Source of the DNA: an uncultured Prevotella sp.
GTDB taxonomy: Bacteria > Bacteroidota > Bacteroidia > Bacteroidales > Bacteroidaceae
Assembly: GCA_944319915.1 (NCBI GenBank)
Contig: CALUEY010000016.1
Location: forward strand, 1 to 33,880
Reading direction: 5' to 3'
Length of the DNA: 33,880 nt
Shown: positions 1 through 7,256 of the stretch, one piece after another
How positions within the stretch are numbered: the stretch's first letter is position 1
How the letters are laid out: each line of letters starts with the position of its first letter
The notes under the pieces: generated by a model
What the model saw: the letters and a program-made list of their open reading frames with translations, nothing else
What the model was told of the DNA's origin: nothing
The model's database searches: none
Position numbers and translations under genes: made by a program

Positions 1-3
1 ATC

Positions 4-35
4 AGGTTGGTCAACTACGGCCAACCTTTTCTTTT
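4..35 (+). terminator. Hairpin terminator of a gene left of the window
   Basis: A perfect 7-bp stem (positions 4-10 and 21-27) with a 10-nt loop is followed by a T-rich run on the plus strand. This fits an intrinsic terminator for a rightward gene that ends before the window. No gene is visible between here and position 197. Confidence 0.5.
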
Positions 36-135
36 CCATACCAATAGAGACATTCAAAAACAATCAGAAGTGAATATCTAAAATCTACATAACTAATTGA
101 TATGCAGTAAAATACATATTATTCATAGATAATGA

Positions 136-181
136 GCCTCAAAAAACATTCATTTTCCATTAAAATGTAAGGTTTTTGAGC
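136..181. repeat. Imperfect inverted repeat downstream of the integrase
   Basis: An A/T-rich arm at about 136-147 is mirrored at about 171-181 with a loop of roughly 23 nt. It lies just past the 3' end of the leftward integrase gene. It could be a weak terminator for that gene or a recombinase arm site; the sequence alone does not decide. The rest of 36-197 is AT-rich with no gene. Confidence 0.3.
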
Positions 182-197
182 ATTTTTCTCTTTTAAT

Positions 198-1775
198 TTA
201 GTGTTCATCAATATATCGCCAAATCCCTTCAAGCATTTTCAATTTATCAAAGTCTCCTTTTTCTTCCAATTCCTTTCTTGCCTTATTTCGTCGTTCTTGT
301 TTTTGTTTCTCTGCAATCTTTAAGAAATCCTCTTGGCCCGTGATTAGTGCCTTCTCGTTTGCCTTGTAGATATTTTCTATGTCAAACTCTTTCAAGTAAG
401 TTTCTATTTCGGATGGATTGCGTCCCATATTTTGAGCGATTAGACCCATCGGCACATTCGCATGATAAAGGGCTGAAGCGTAGCTATGCCTTGCACAGTA
501 GAAAGTTATACCCTCTGCAAATCCCAATCGTTTGGCGATACGTTTCAGATTTACATTTACCATATAATTCATATATGTCATACGGCCAAACTTCTTTCCT
601 TCCGTATCATCGTCTTTATCGAAAATTGGAAATAAATAATCTTCTAATTCATCCTCGTCTAATTCATCACTTTCATCAATATAACTTCCAAACGGATTTA
701 GGTATGGTATAAGATAACGAGCATCTACAATTACTCTTGTCGGATGCGTTGTTTTATGCCTCGTTATATTTATTTCATAGCATGGCAATTTCCTTAAATG
801 AGACATGGCATAATTGTAGTCGTGTTCTGCCGAATCTTTCACAAACTTTTCTCTGTCCGTTACTTGGATTAAATGTATATCTTTCTTTTTCAAATTCGCA
901 AGGTCAACAAGTGCCATACCTTGAAGATGATAACTACAAAGGAACAAAGCAAGAGAAAACTGTTCGGCATTGATCGGTGTCAATTTCGTTGTTCCTCTTG
1001 GCTTAAATTTTTGGTTTACCCAATACTGCCTTTCTTTAAGTTCGCCATACACATCATTATTTTCTATTCCATATTTTCCATACCTATCAAGATAGTACAC
1101 CATTAAAGAAGTAATCTCTTGCAAGGTCAACGCTCGTTTCCTTGTTTGACAATTCAGTTTCTTACTAAATTGAAAAGTTGCAAACGGAGTTTCTTTTATA
1201 TACTCCTTAGTTATGGCATAGTTAAAGATAGCTTGGAAGTTATCAAAAAACTTTCGGATGGAATTGTCTGCATAATGGCAACGCAGATATTCTTCAAACG
1301 ACCGAAGCCAATTTGTTGTCACCTCAAACAACTCTAAGTCCTTGCCATTGGTATATTTCTTTATACGGTTAAGTAAAGTTCTATATCCAACAGCTGTATT
1401 ATACTTACCCTTCTCAACTTTAAAAAAGTTGATTCTTTCTTCAAATAAAGAAAACAACGTTAGCCGTGTCGGTGCTGTCTTTTGCAAATCTGAAATTATT
1501 GTTGAGGCTGAATAATCCTCTCTGCCTTCCAAAGACAAAACGTAATTCTGTGCATCTACCAATTCTTTCGTGATAATGGGGTTGAGGCTGTTTGCACGTT
1601 TGCCTTTTACTCGTTGTTTGTCATCACTCCATTCTTGAGGCTTGCAAGATATGCCCATGCTTTTGTACTTGCGTTTGCCATTGTAGCAAATACGTAGCAT
1701 AATCGGATGCTCACCATTGGCAAGCGTCTTTGAAGTGTAAAGTATCGCTGAAATAGTAGGCAAGTTCCGTTTCAT
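198..1775 (-). CDS. Tyrosine recombinase (integrase) of a mobile element
   Basis: Site-specific DNA recombinase of 525 residues, likely to integrate and excise an integrative element. Domain order is typical of Bacteroidetes integrases: an N-terminal arm-type DNA-binding domain (about residues 5-60), a SAM-like core-binding domain (about 105-200) and a C-terminal catalytic domain (about 215-475). The box II arginine is in CARHSYAS (Arg429) and the probable nucleophile is Tyr460 in ETYLKEF. The usual catalytic Arg I position aligns with an alanine in QGMALVDL. The box II His is a Tyr, and the usual His before the nucleophile is Arg452. IntDOT-type enzymes are known to lack Arg I, so this need not mean inactivity. 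The last 50 residues are charged and look helical. The ATG at 1775 is preceded by a TAnnTTTG box. The gene is AT-rich compared with the chromosome after 5 kb. Neither att site could be identified. Confidence 0.9.
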   Translation of the reverse strand: MKRNLPTISAILYTSKTLANGEHPIMLRICYNGKRKYKSMGISCKPQEWSDDKQRVKGKRANSLNPIITKELVDAQNYVLSLEGREDYSASTIISDLQKTAPTRLTLFSLFEERINFFKVEKGKYNTAVGYRTLLNRIKKYTNGKDLELFEVTTNWLRSFEEYLRCHYADNSIRKFFDNFQAIFNYAITKEYIKETPFATFQFSKKLNCQTRKRALTLQEITSLMVYYLDRYGKYGIENNDVYGELKERQYWVNQKFKPRGTTKLTPINAEQFSLALFLCSYHLQGMALVDLANLKKKDIHLIQVTDREKFVKDSAEHDYNYAMSHLRKLPCYEINITRHKTTHPTRVIVDARYLIPYLNPFGSYIDESDELDEDELEDYLFPIFDKDDDTEGKKFGRMTYMNYMVNVNLKRIAKRLGFAEGITFYCARHSYASALYHANVPMGLIAQNMGRNPSEIETYLKEFDIENIYKANEKALITGQEDFLKIAEKQKQERRNKARKELEEKGDFDKLKMLEGIWRYIDEH

Positions 1776-1798
1776 ATCCTTGTTTTTAGTTTACCTTG

Positions 1799-1841
1799 TG
1801 GTTTACATTTTATAGCGTAAAACCTACATTTGGTTTACATT
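1799..1841. repeat. 11-bp direct repeat upstream of the integrase
   Basis: The word TGGTTTACATT occurs at 1799-1809 and again at 1831-1841, 32 bp apart (about three helical turns), just upstream of the integrase start. Integrase arm-type sites are often short direct repeats near the gene, so these are candidate binding sites, but this is inference. Confidence 0.35.
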
Positions 1842-1842
1842 G

Positions 1843-1850
1843 CAAAGATA
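1843..1850 (-). promoter_or_regulatory. Putative integrase promoter, -7 box
   Basis: On the minus strand TATCTTTG followed by C matches the Bacteroidetes -7 element TAnnTTTG, about 65 nt upstream of the integrase ATG. No convincing TTTG -33 element is seen at the right distance. Confidence 0.45.
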
Positions 1851-1905
1851 AGAAATAAATCTTAATTTTCTATATTTCAGCGATATATAAATTATTTATA
1901 TTTTT

Positions 1906-1989
1906 CTATTTATTCCCGAGGCAAATGAAGAGCAGCGAATCTTTCTCCGCGCCTGCTTGTTGGGTGCTTGCTGTAGTCTGGTAGTCCAT
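1906..1989 (-). CDS. 27-codon ORF under a strong promoter; possible truncated gene start
   Basis: An ATG at 1989 opens a 27-residue frame (start MDYQTTASTQQ, end ICLGNK) that stops at 1906, where the sequence turns from mixed composition into AT-rich integrase-side DNA. A good promoter lies directly upstream: TTG, 19 nt, then TACATTTG at 2001-2008 on the minus strand. The implied leader is only about 10 nt. The peptide is not recognised. It may be the 5' remnant of a gene cut by insertion of the integrase-bearing element, or a genuine small ORF. Confidence 0.3.
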   Translation of the reverse strand: MDYQTTASTQQAGAEKDSLLFICLGNK

Positions 1990-2000
1990 GTTTTTTGCTG

Positions 2001-2030
2001 CAAATGTAGCAAAAAAATCGCATACCGCAA
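2001..2030 (-). promoter_or_regulatory. Bacteroidetes-type promoter
   Basis: On the minus strand a TTG (about 2028-2030), a 19-nt spacer and TACATTTG (2001-2008) fit the sigma-AB consensus. It would drive the 27-codon ORF that begins at 1989. Confidence 0.5.
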
Positions 2031-2168
2031 TGATTCGTGCGGCAAAGGACGGCGGTGCAGGGGCGAGAAAGCGCAGGGTATGTGGCGGGCTTGATGATAG
2101 AAGCTGTTCGATGGCAAGTCAGGATCTTTTATCTGTATAAGGAATATGCCACCTTGAAATAAAGAGAG

Positions 2169-2234
2169 TTAGAAGATGATTGCCTCGTTTCCGGGTAACG
2201 ACTTGGCAGCCGTCCTAATTGCCGTGGTCTGCAT
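2169..2234 (-). other. Gene-poor stretch with a 21-codon ORF
   Basis: The region 1990-2529 has no recognisable gene. It holds a 21-codon frame (2169-2234, minus strand) about 35 nt downstream of a TATATTTG box at 2267-2274, but the -33 spacing is poor and the peptide is not recognised. The strong hairpin at 2284-2326 is listed separately. It may be residual mobile-element sequence. Confidence 0.15.
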
Positions 2235-2283
2235 CGCTTTGTTTGTTCGGGTAACTCTTGCGGATGCAAATATACGAAAATAT

Positions 2284-2326
2284 AACAGGCAAAAAGAAAA
2301 ATGAAGCCATTTTCTTTTTGCCTGTT
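2284..2326. terminator. 17-bp perfect hairpin, bidirectional terminator
   Basis: Arms 2284-2300 and 2310-2326 are perfect 17-bp complements around a 9-nt loop; the arms contain A-rich and T-rich tracts, so either transcript ends in a run of U-rich sequence. It lies about 200 nt past the end of the leftward DJ-1/DUF3795 operon and probably terminates it. Confidence 0.65.
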
Positions 2327-2529
2327 TGCGTTGTTTTATTCAATTAACCAGATGAGGTGTACTGTATCACTTCTATCCTTATCTTACAATCTCTTTTGCC
2401 TTGCAAAATGGAATGGCAGAGTTCCACTTGAAAATCTCGTTCTTTCCAAAGGCTTTGTAAAGAGTAAATGACGCTCTGACGGGAACATGCACAGAGCATA
2501 GGCGATAGTTCCTTATTTTTGGATTCTTG

Positions 2530-3154
2530 TCATTTTTGCTGCATCTCCCTCATCATTGCCGCAAGCCCCACTTTGTTGAAGCGGTAGAACATGTCAATCT
2601 GTTCAGGAGTATCGTTCTCCAGCAGCAACAACAATTCTTTGGCAAATTCCAAGTAACCAGTGCCGTTTGCTGTTACGATACGATTGTCGGATACGGCTTG
2701 CTCGTTCATGTAACCATCCTTATTGGTATAATTGTCTCCTCCCCATAGTTGTAGCTGTTCCAAGCCGTTTCCTGTATGTTTTATCCCATTTAAGAAACCG
2801 TGTTTGGCAAGGAAAGAAGCCGCATTGCATATAGCTCCTACAATAATCCCTTTCTCTATGGTACGGCGGACAATCGGCACGACCTTATCCGCTTCTTTTT
2901 CGTCAAGCCAACCGAAACCTCCAATCAGCACCAAATGCGGCATAATCACCGGGCATCGTATCAAAAGAATAGTCGGGCAAAGTATGGAAACCACTGCATG
3001 AGCGCACAGCGTCCAACGTGGGAGCTACGACTTTGTTCATGTATTGGGGATTCTCTTTCATACAGCGCTCGTCACAAGCAATGGCCGATGACAAGAACAC
3101 AGGTTCATGGTCGGCATAATTGTTTAACAACAGATATAATACCTCGTTCTTCAT
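2530..3154 (-). pseudogene. DJ-1/PfpI family protein split by a frameshift
   Basis: A DJ-1/PfpI-type (class I glutamine amidotransferase-like) protein of about 208 residues lies in two overlapping frames. The first part begins at ATG 3154 (MKNEVLYLLL) and holds the N-terminal strand and a DE-containing motif. It leaves frame near 2931-2935, after DTMPGDYAA. The second frame continues with LVLIGGFGWLDEKEA and the nucleophile elbow GAICNA, whose Cys is the expected catalytic residue. Removing one T from the TTT at about 2933-2935 restores a continuous protein. The start overlaps the end of the upstream DUF3795 gene closely (TAAATATG), so the three genes form one operon. A sequencing error or a recent inactivation would look the same. 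Function in DJ-1 relatives ranges from stress chaperone to hydrolase and is not specified here. Confidence 0.75.
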
Positions 3155-3156
3155 AT

Positions 3157-3507
3157 TTATTTTCTTTTTATGGTTTGACATTTACGTTTTGTCATCTCTT
3201 CTGCAAAAGCCTCTTCGCCATGTTCCTTGATGTAACGGATGCAGGCGGCACGGTCGGAATGGAAAAGAAAAGCGAACACCTTGCCTATCCAATTGGAAAA
3301 CAACTTGCATTCCTTTACGTCGTGCTGGCATTCAGCGCAAGTATTTAACTTGTTTTCATGGCTACATGAGCGGATTTTACACCAAGTTGCCTTCCCATTT
3401 TGCTTGCATCCAGGACATTTCTCCGCCAAGAACTTACGGCAGGCTCCGCAATAAAGGCCGCAAGCGGCTATGTTGTGGGTGTCAGATACGATAGCTTTCA
3501 TATACAT
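3157..3507 (-). CDS. DUF3795 cysteine-rich protein
   Basis: A 116-residue protein with the DUF3795 pattern: an N-terminal CGLYCGAC motif, then CPGC, a WCKIRSC segment and CAEC, giving many paired cysteines suited to binding zinc or an Fe-S cluster. The biochemical role of the family is not established. The ATG at 3507 overlaps the stop of the upstream gene (TGATG), suggesting translational coupling; the ATG at 3501 is an alternative. An in-frame TTG at 3543 is less likely because it would sit deep inside the preceding gene. It is the middle gene of a three-gene leftward operon. Confidence 0.75.
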   Translation of the reverse strand: MYMKAIVSDTHNIAACGLYCGACRKFLAEKCPGCKQNGKATWCKIRSCSHENKLNTCAECQHDVKECKLFSNWIGKVFAFLFHSDRAACIRYIKEHGEEAFAEEMTKRKCQTIKRK

Positions 3508-4187
3508 CAGATGTTGGAGTGAGAAAATTCGCCATTTATCCAAAAGGTGGCTTCCGTGCCAACGAAATGCAGGAGTACATATTTGGGGTCATGCGGTCCG
3601 CCGGGGAAATGATGTATGAACCACTCATGCCACATATCCTTGCGGATAGCATCGTTCGTAACAATCTCTACCGTACCACGCAGGGCAACGCCATCCCCGT
3701 AATAGTCGTAACAAAGACCGGCCTTGTTGTTTGCCTTAAAATCATTTACTTTTACGGAATCTGCACTTGTTGCCATCCAAACATCATGGAATCCCTTTGC
3801 ACCAATCTTGGACATTTGCACTGGACGGGGATAGCCGTCGGCGTCAATGGAAGTAACGGTCACGTTCTCGCATTGGGAAAGCAAATGGGTTGCTTTTTCC
3901 GTCAATGTCCGTTCATCGTTCACTTCCCACCGTTTCAGGTGCGGAAAGTGTTGGAGCATTTGTTCTTTCGCTTGTATGGGAGTCAACTTATACCCCGTCT
4001 GCCCATTCCATTGGTCTAAGAATTGCAGGCAGAACTCTATCATCTGGGTCATTGTGAACTCTTGGGTGAACTCTCCGTTTTTGTAGCAATAGGCGCAATA
4101 ATCCTCGCTATGGCTTCCATCAGCATTGGTTCCTCTGTTCCCATCTGCCAGTGGCATACCGCAACTTTGACAAAATAGTTGTTCCAT
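3507..4187 (-). CDS. Zinc-ribbon and FMN split-barrel (PNPOx-like) protein
   Basis: A 226-residue protein in two parts. The N-terminal 45 residues form a putative zinc ribbon: CQSCGMPL, then YCAYCYKNGEF. The C-terminal part (about residues 75-226) looks like a pyridoxamine 5'-phosphate oxidase-type FMN-binding split barrel, with TSIDADGYPRPVQM and a WMATSADSVKVNDFKAN stretch. Such proteins often act as flavin-dependent general stress or reductase proteins; the substrate cannot be read from sequence. I chose ATG 4187 over the upstream TTG at 4205 because the zinc ribbon begins directly after it. It is the first gene of the operon with DUF3795 and DJ-1, preceded by a long structured leader. Confidence 0.75.
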   Translation of the reverse strand: MEQLFCQSCGMPLADGNRGTNADGSHSEDYCAYCYKNGEFTQEFTMTQMIEFCLQFLDQWNGQTGYKLTPIQAKEQMLQHFPHLKRWEVNDERTLTEKATHLLSQCENVTVTSIDADGYPRPVQMSKIGAKGFHDVWMATSADSVKVNDFKANNKAGLCYDYYGDGVALRGTVEIVTNDAIRKDMWHEWFIHHFPGGPHDPKYVLLHFVGTEATFWINGEFSHSNI

Positions 4188-4271
4188 ATTCGTTGGCCAA
4201 TTCAATGCCTGTCAGTCCCTTTGCAGGCGGTTATAAAATGCAAGAGCGTGGAACTGCAATGCTACCACGTC

Positions 4272-4391
4272 TAAGTTGGAGGTCGTAGGAAACCTTTGGC
4301 ACAGATATGGTAATAGCAGCCCACGCCATAGCGTGAGAACCACTATGCCATCTCTTGTGCCAAGTTCGAAATTTCCTACGTTTCCAACTTA
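4272..4391. repeat. 120-nt near-palindrome in the operon leader
   Basis: Nested complementary blocks span this interval: 4272-4280 with 4383-4391, 4284-4292 with 4372-4380, 4296-4303 with 4356-4363, then shorter pairs down to ACGC/GCGT around 4327-4330. The outer ends are TAAGTTGGA and its complement. It lies between a putative promoter at 4459-4466 and the first gene start at 4187, so it would fold in the 5' leader. It could be a regulatory leader RNA or a palindromic miniature transposable element with TA ends. Confidence 0.6.
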
Positions 4392-4458
4392 CAAGATAAG
4401 CATACCGCTTCTTCTTCTTTTCTCGTATGTTTTGGAGAGAGTTTCCTCAATCCGATTA

Positions 4459-4466
4459 CAAAGATA
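4459..4466 (-). promoter_or_regulatory. Putative promoter of the zinc-ribbon/DUF3795/DJ-1 operon
   Basis: TATCTTTG on the minus strand matches the -7 consensus. No clear TTTG is found 19-21 nt upstream. Transcription from here would give a leader of about 265 nt that contains the long palindrome. From 4467 to 4962 I see no credible gene; the only other signals are a tandem GGTGAAT pair near 4583 and a possible minus-strand TACCTTTA box near 4690. Confidence 0.4.
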
Positions 4467-4962
4467 GAGGATTTTTTTCGTTAATCACCTATTTTATAGT
4501 GCTTTTTTGTGGGGAGGTGGATTTTTTTAGAGCCTGCGTATGGCGGTGTTCACCTCTGTTGCTTCCCATGGCGGACTTGAAGGGTGAATCTGGTGAATAT
4601 CAGAGGTTTTCCCATAGGCTTTTATTGACTTTGCCATAGGTAGTCTTCGTTTATATCGTTTGTAACTGTTTTGTTTTCAGCTATAAAGGTACAAAATATT
4701 TGCAAGATTACCAACTTTTGTTCTTGCTTTCTATATGATGCGTGATGGCAGCAACATGAAATATTTTGCTTTCCAATAAACAGGAAGTGAGAAATCGGGA
4801 TTTCTTGAGAATCATCCATTTCATACGGGGAGATTCGCCTTATAGGGAGATTCAGAAAACGGAGGGGTTGAATTATGCTGCGGATGCTTGAGTATGTCTT
4901 GATTTGCATGGAGGCATAGGGGCCGTGATACATCGCCGTGCGGCAACGCCGATCGGGTGGGG

Positions 4963-4991
4963 CAAAAAAAAGAATGGGCAGCGATGCCCAT
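4963..4991 (-). terminator. Intrinsic terminator of tRNA-Cys
   Basis: On the minus strand a perfect 7-bp stem (4985-4991 with 4974-4980) with a 4-nt loop is followed by a run of eight U (4964-4971). It lies 12 nt past the tRNA 3' end, so the tRNA-Cys transcript is probably monocistronic. Confidence 0.8.
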
Positions 4992-5002
4992 CCATTTGAG
5001 TG

Positions 5003-5073
5003 AGGTACCTAGCAGAGTCGAACTGCTCTACACGGTTTTGCAGACCGTTACCTAACCGCTCGGTCAAGGTACC
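5003..5073 (-). tRNA. tRNA-Cys (GCA)
   Basis: The minus strand folds into a complete 71-nt cloverleaf with a 7-bp acceptor stem (GGTACCT with AGGTACC), anticodon GCA in the loop and the discriminator U typical of tRNA-Cys. The CCA end is not encoded. tRNA 3' ends are common integration targets and the accessory island lies on the 3' side, but no duplicate of the tRNA end was seen in the window. Confidence 0.95.
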
Positions 5074-5091
5074 CTTTATGATTGACGGGTG

Positions 5092-5123
5092 CAAAGGTAC
5101 TGCTTTTATTTCAAACCTCCAAA
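5092..5123 (-). promoter_or_regulatory. Promoter of tRNA-Cys
   Basis: On the minus strand TTTG (5120-5123), a 20-nt spacer and TACCTTTG (5092-5099) match the Bacteroidetes housekeeping promoter very well, about 19 nt upstream of the tRNA. The rest of 5124-5316 has no gene. Confidence 0.75.
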
Positions 5124-5316
5124 TTATTTCGTCATTATTTTTGTATCAAGCTTTAATCATACGCGTCATCATACGCGCAAAATGCGAAGGCAATGCAAAA
5201 GATAAAAGATACGAGGTAAGAAAGCTTTGCTCCAGGAATCTTCCGCCTGAGCGCGCTTTATGCAAAGAAAGAATAAAAATGGGGGGAGGCAGAAGCAGAA
5301 TGTCGAATAAAATACG

Positions 5317-5324
5317 TACCTTTG
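5317..5324 (+). promoter_or_regulatory. Putative promoter of the sigma54 activator operon
   Basis: TACCTTTG followed by C matches the -7 box, about 75 nt upstream of the sigma54 activator start. The -33 region lacks a TTTG, so activity may be weak or helped by another factor. A 4-codon mini-ORF (5388-5402) in this leader ends on the ATGA of the gene start. Confidence 0.45.
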
Positions 5325-5398
5325 CACAGTGATATGCACGTGCGGCAGTCGAGGGCTTTTGGCCAGTTGCAGCGCACGGGGCTATCCATGCACGATAG

Positions 5399-6634
5399 AT
5401 GAAAGTTTCGGAACTCCAAAACATAAAGCAGAGATACGGCATCGTGGGCAACTGCGAGGCGTTGAATCATGTGCTTGACGTGGCCTTGCAGGTTGCGCCG
5501 ACCGACCTCAGTGTGCTCATCGTCGGCGAGAGTGGCGTGGGAAAGGAGATAATACCGCGCGTGATTCACGACAACTCGCCGCGCCGGCGCGAAAAGTATT
5601 TTGCAATCAACTGTGGCTCTATACCCGAGGGAACAATCGACAGCGAGCTGTTCGGCCACGTAAAGGGGGCGTTCACCGGTGCCATCAACGACAGCCCCGG
5701 GTATTTCGGCGTGGCCAATAAGGGTACGCTCTTTCTCGACGAGGTGGGCGAGCTGCCGCTTGCCACGCAGGCAAGGTTGCTGCGAGTGCTTGAAACAGGC
5801 GAATACATCCCTGTGGGGGCCACGGAGGTGAGGAAGACCGAGGTGAGGATAGTGGCAGCAACCAACGTCAACATTCGCAAGGCAATCAGCGAGGGCCGCT
5901 TCCGCGAAGACTTGTACTATCGCCTCAATTCCATCCCCATACAGATGCCGCCGCTGCGTGACCGCGGCGAGGACATCGTGCTGCTGTTCCGCCTGTTTGC
6001 AATGCAGATGGCGGAAAAGTACCGCATGGAGAAAGTAACGCTTACCGACGGGGCGAGGCAAATGCTCATGAAGTACAAATGGCCGGGCAATGTGAGGCAG
6101 CTGAAGAACATAACCGAGCAAATATCAATCCTAAGCCCGGAGCGGACGATAACAGAAGAGGTGCTTGCCAAGTTCATCCCGCAAGACCAGGAGAGTACAC
6201 AGCTTGCCACGATACCGGGCAACAGCGACCACGGTTTTGAGTCGGAGCGGGAGATTCTATATAAGATATTGTTTGAATTGCGTGGCAATGTCAACGACCT
6301 GCGCCGCGAAATGAGTGTGCTGAGGAAGCAGATAGAAGACATGAAGGGCGGCAACGCCATGCCCGGAAGCTTGGGCGGGAAGTTGCCTGGCGATGCCTCA
6401 ACGGCCTTGCAGCCGAGGCAGATATACATACAGCAGCAGCCCAAGCCAATGGCAGAGGATGCCGTAGCAGAGGAATATGTGGAGCCGGAGAACCTTAACC
6501 TCAATGACTTGGGGCGCCAGATGCTGGAGAAGGCCCTTGAGCGCAACGGGGGAAACAGGAAGAGAGCCGCGCAGGAACTGGGCATCTCAGACCGCACGCT
6601 GTACAGGAGGCTGAAGCAATACGGACTTGATTAG
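5399..6634 (+). CDS. Sigma54-dependent transcriptional activator without receiver domain
   Basis: A 411-residue bacterial enhancer-binding protein that would use ATP hydrolysis to open sigma54 promoters. The AAA+ domain starts near residue 15: Walker A GESGVGKE at 43-50, the sigma54-contacting GAFTGA at 90-95, and Walker B TLFLDE at 110-115. A linker of low complexity with a possible coiled coil follows (about 280-360). A Fis-type helix-turn-helix ends the protein (NRKRAAQELGISDRTLYRR). No N-terminal sensor or response-regulator domain is present, so control may come through a partner or through expression. It is followed closely by lptE, the TPR-like gene and secG, suggesting one operon. ATG 5399 overlaps the stop of a 4-codon upstream ORF. 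The target promoters are not identified in this window. Confidence 0.92.
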   Translation: MKVSELQNIKQRYGIVGNCEALNHVLDVALQVAPTDLSVLIVGESGVGKEIIPRVIHDNSPRRREKYFAINCGSIPEGTIDSELFGHVKGAFTGAINDSPGYFGVANKGTLFLDEVGELPLATQARLLRVLETGEYIPVGATEVRKTEVRIVAATNVNIRKAISEGRFREDLYYRLNSIPIQMPPLRDRGEDIVLLFRLFAMQMAEKYRMEKVTLTDGARQMLMKYKWPGNVRQLKNITEQISILSPERTITEEVLAKFIPQDQESTQLATIPGNSDHGFESEREILYKILFELRGNVNDLRREMSVLRKQIEDMKGGNAMPGSLGGKLPGDASTALQPRQIYIQQQPKPMAEDAVAEEYVEPENLNLNDLGRQMLEKALERNGGNRKRAAQELGISDRTLYRRLKQYGLD

Positions 6635-6673
6635 GCATGGCGGCCATGCCGAGGCACGGCTCCCAAATATGCA

Positions 6674-7252
6674 ATGCAAATGGACGAGAAGAATAATGCT
6701 ATAAAGAAATATGCCCGTCGGGCATGGCGGAATGTGTGGCCTGCCCACAAGGGGGTGAGGCTGGCCTTTGGCTTGGCAACAATCCTGCTGCTGTCGTGCT
6801 CCGTGTCATATAAGTTCAACGGGGCGAGCATCGACTACACAACGACGAAAACCATACAGATAGCCGACTTCCCGATAAGGGCAAGCTACGTGTGGGGGCC
6901 CATGGCAAGCATATTCAACAACCAGCTAAAGGATCTCTTCGCAAACCATACGCGGCTCATTCAGGTGAGGCGCGATGGCGACTTGAAGATTGAGGGCGAA
7001 ATCACGCGCTATGAGCAGCGCAACAAGTCGGTGTCGAGCGAGGGATATTCATCGCAGACGGAACTCTCGATGACGGTCAACGTGCGTTTCACCAACAACG
7101 TAAAGCACACAGAGGACTTCGAGAGACAGTTTACTGCCACTGCTACTTACGATAACACGCAGACGCTGAACGCAGTGCAGGAGGAACTCGTTACGCAGAT
7201 GGTGGAGGAGATAACAGACCAGATATTTAACGCAACAGTAGCCAATTGGTAA
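6674..7252 (+). CDS. lptE: LptE-like LPS assembly lipoprotein
   Basis: A 192-residue outer-membrane lipoprotein. A basic N-terminal region is followed by a hydrophobic segment and a lipobox LLLSC near residue 42. The remainder, starting SVSYKFNGASIDY and continuing with IADFPIRASYVWGPM, matches the Bacteroidetes LptE family, which plugs the LptD barrel and helps place lipopolysaccharide in the outer membrane. The n-region is unusually long for a signal peptide (about 30 residues), but no later in-frame ATG precedes the lipobox; ATG 6680 is an alternative. It lies 39 nt after the sigma54 activator and 4 nt before the next gene. lptD is about 2.2 kb downstream. Confidence 0.8.
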   Translation: MQMDEKNNAIKKYARRAWRNVWPAHKGVRLAFGLATILLLSCSVSYKFNGASIDYTTTKTIQIADFPIRASYVWGPMASIFNNQLKDLFANHTRLIQVRRDGDLKIEGEITRYEQRNKSVSSEGYSSQTELSMTVNVRFTNNVKHTEDFERQFTATATYDNTQTLNAVQEELVTQMVEEITDQIFNATVANW

Positions 7253-7256
7253 GCAA

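Noticed and set aside
4272-4391. Retron or integron attC site
   Set aside because: No reverse transcriptase or integron integrase is nearby and the core-site consensus is missing.
4622-4933. Leftward 103-codon frame upstream of the accessory operon
   Set aside because: No recognisable domain, composition like the surrounding spacer and no promoter in place.
5003-5073. tRNA-Cys as the attachment site of the left island
   Set aside because: No second copy of the tRNA 3' end was found between 1 and 5000, and the tRNA keeps its own terminator; possible only if the other end lies outside the window.
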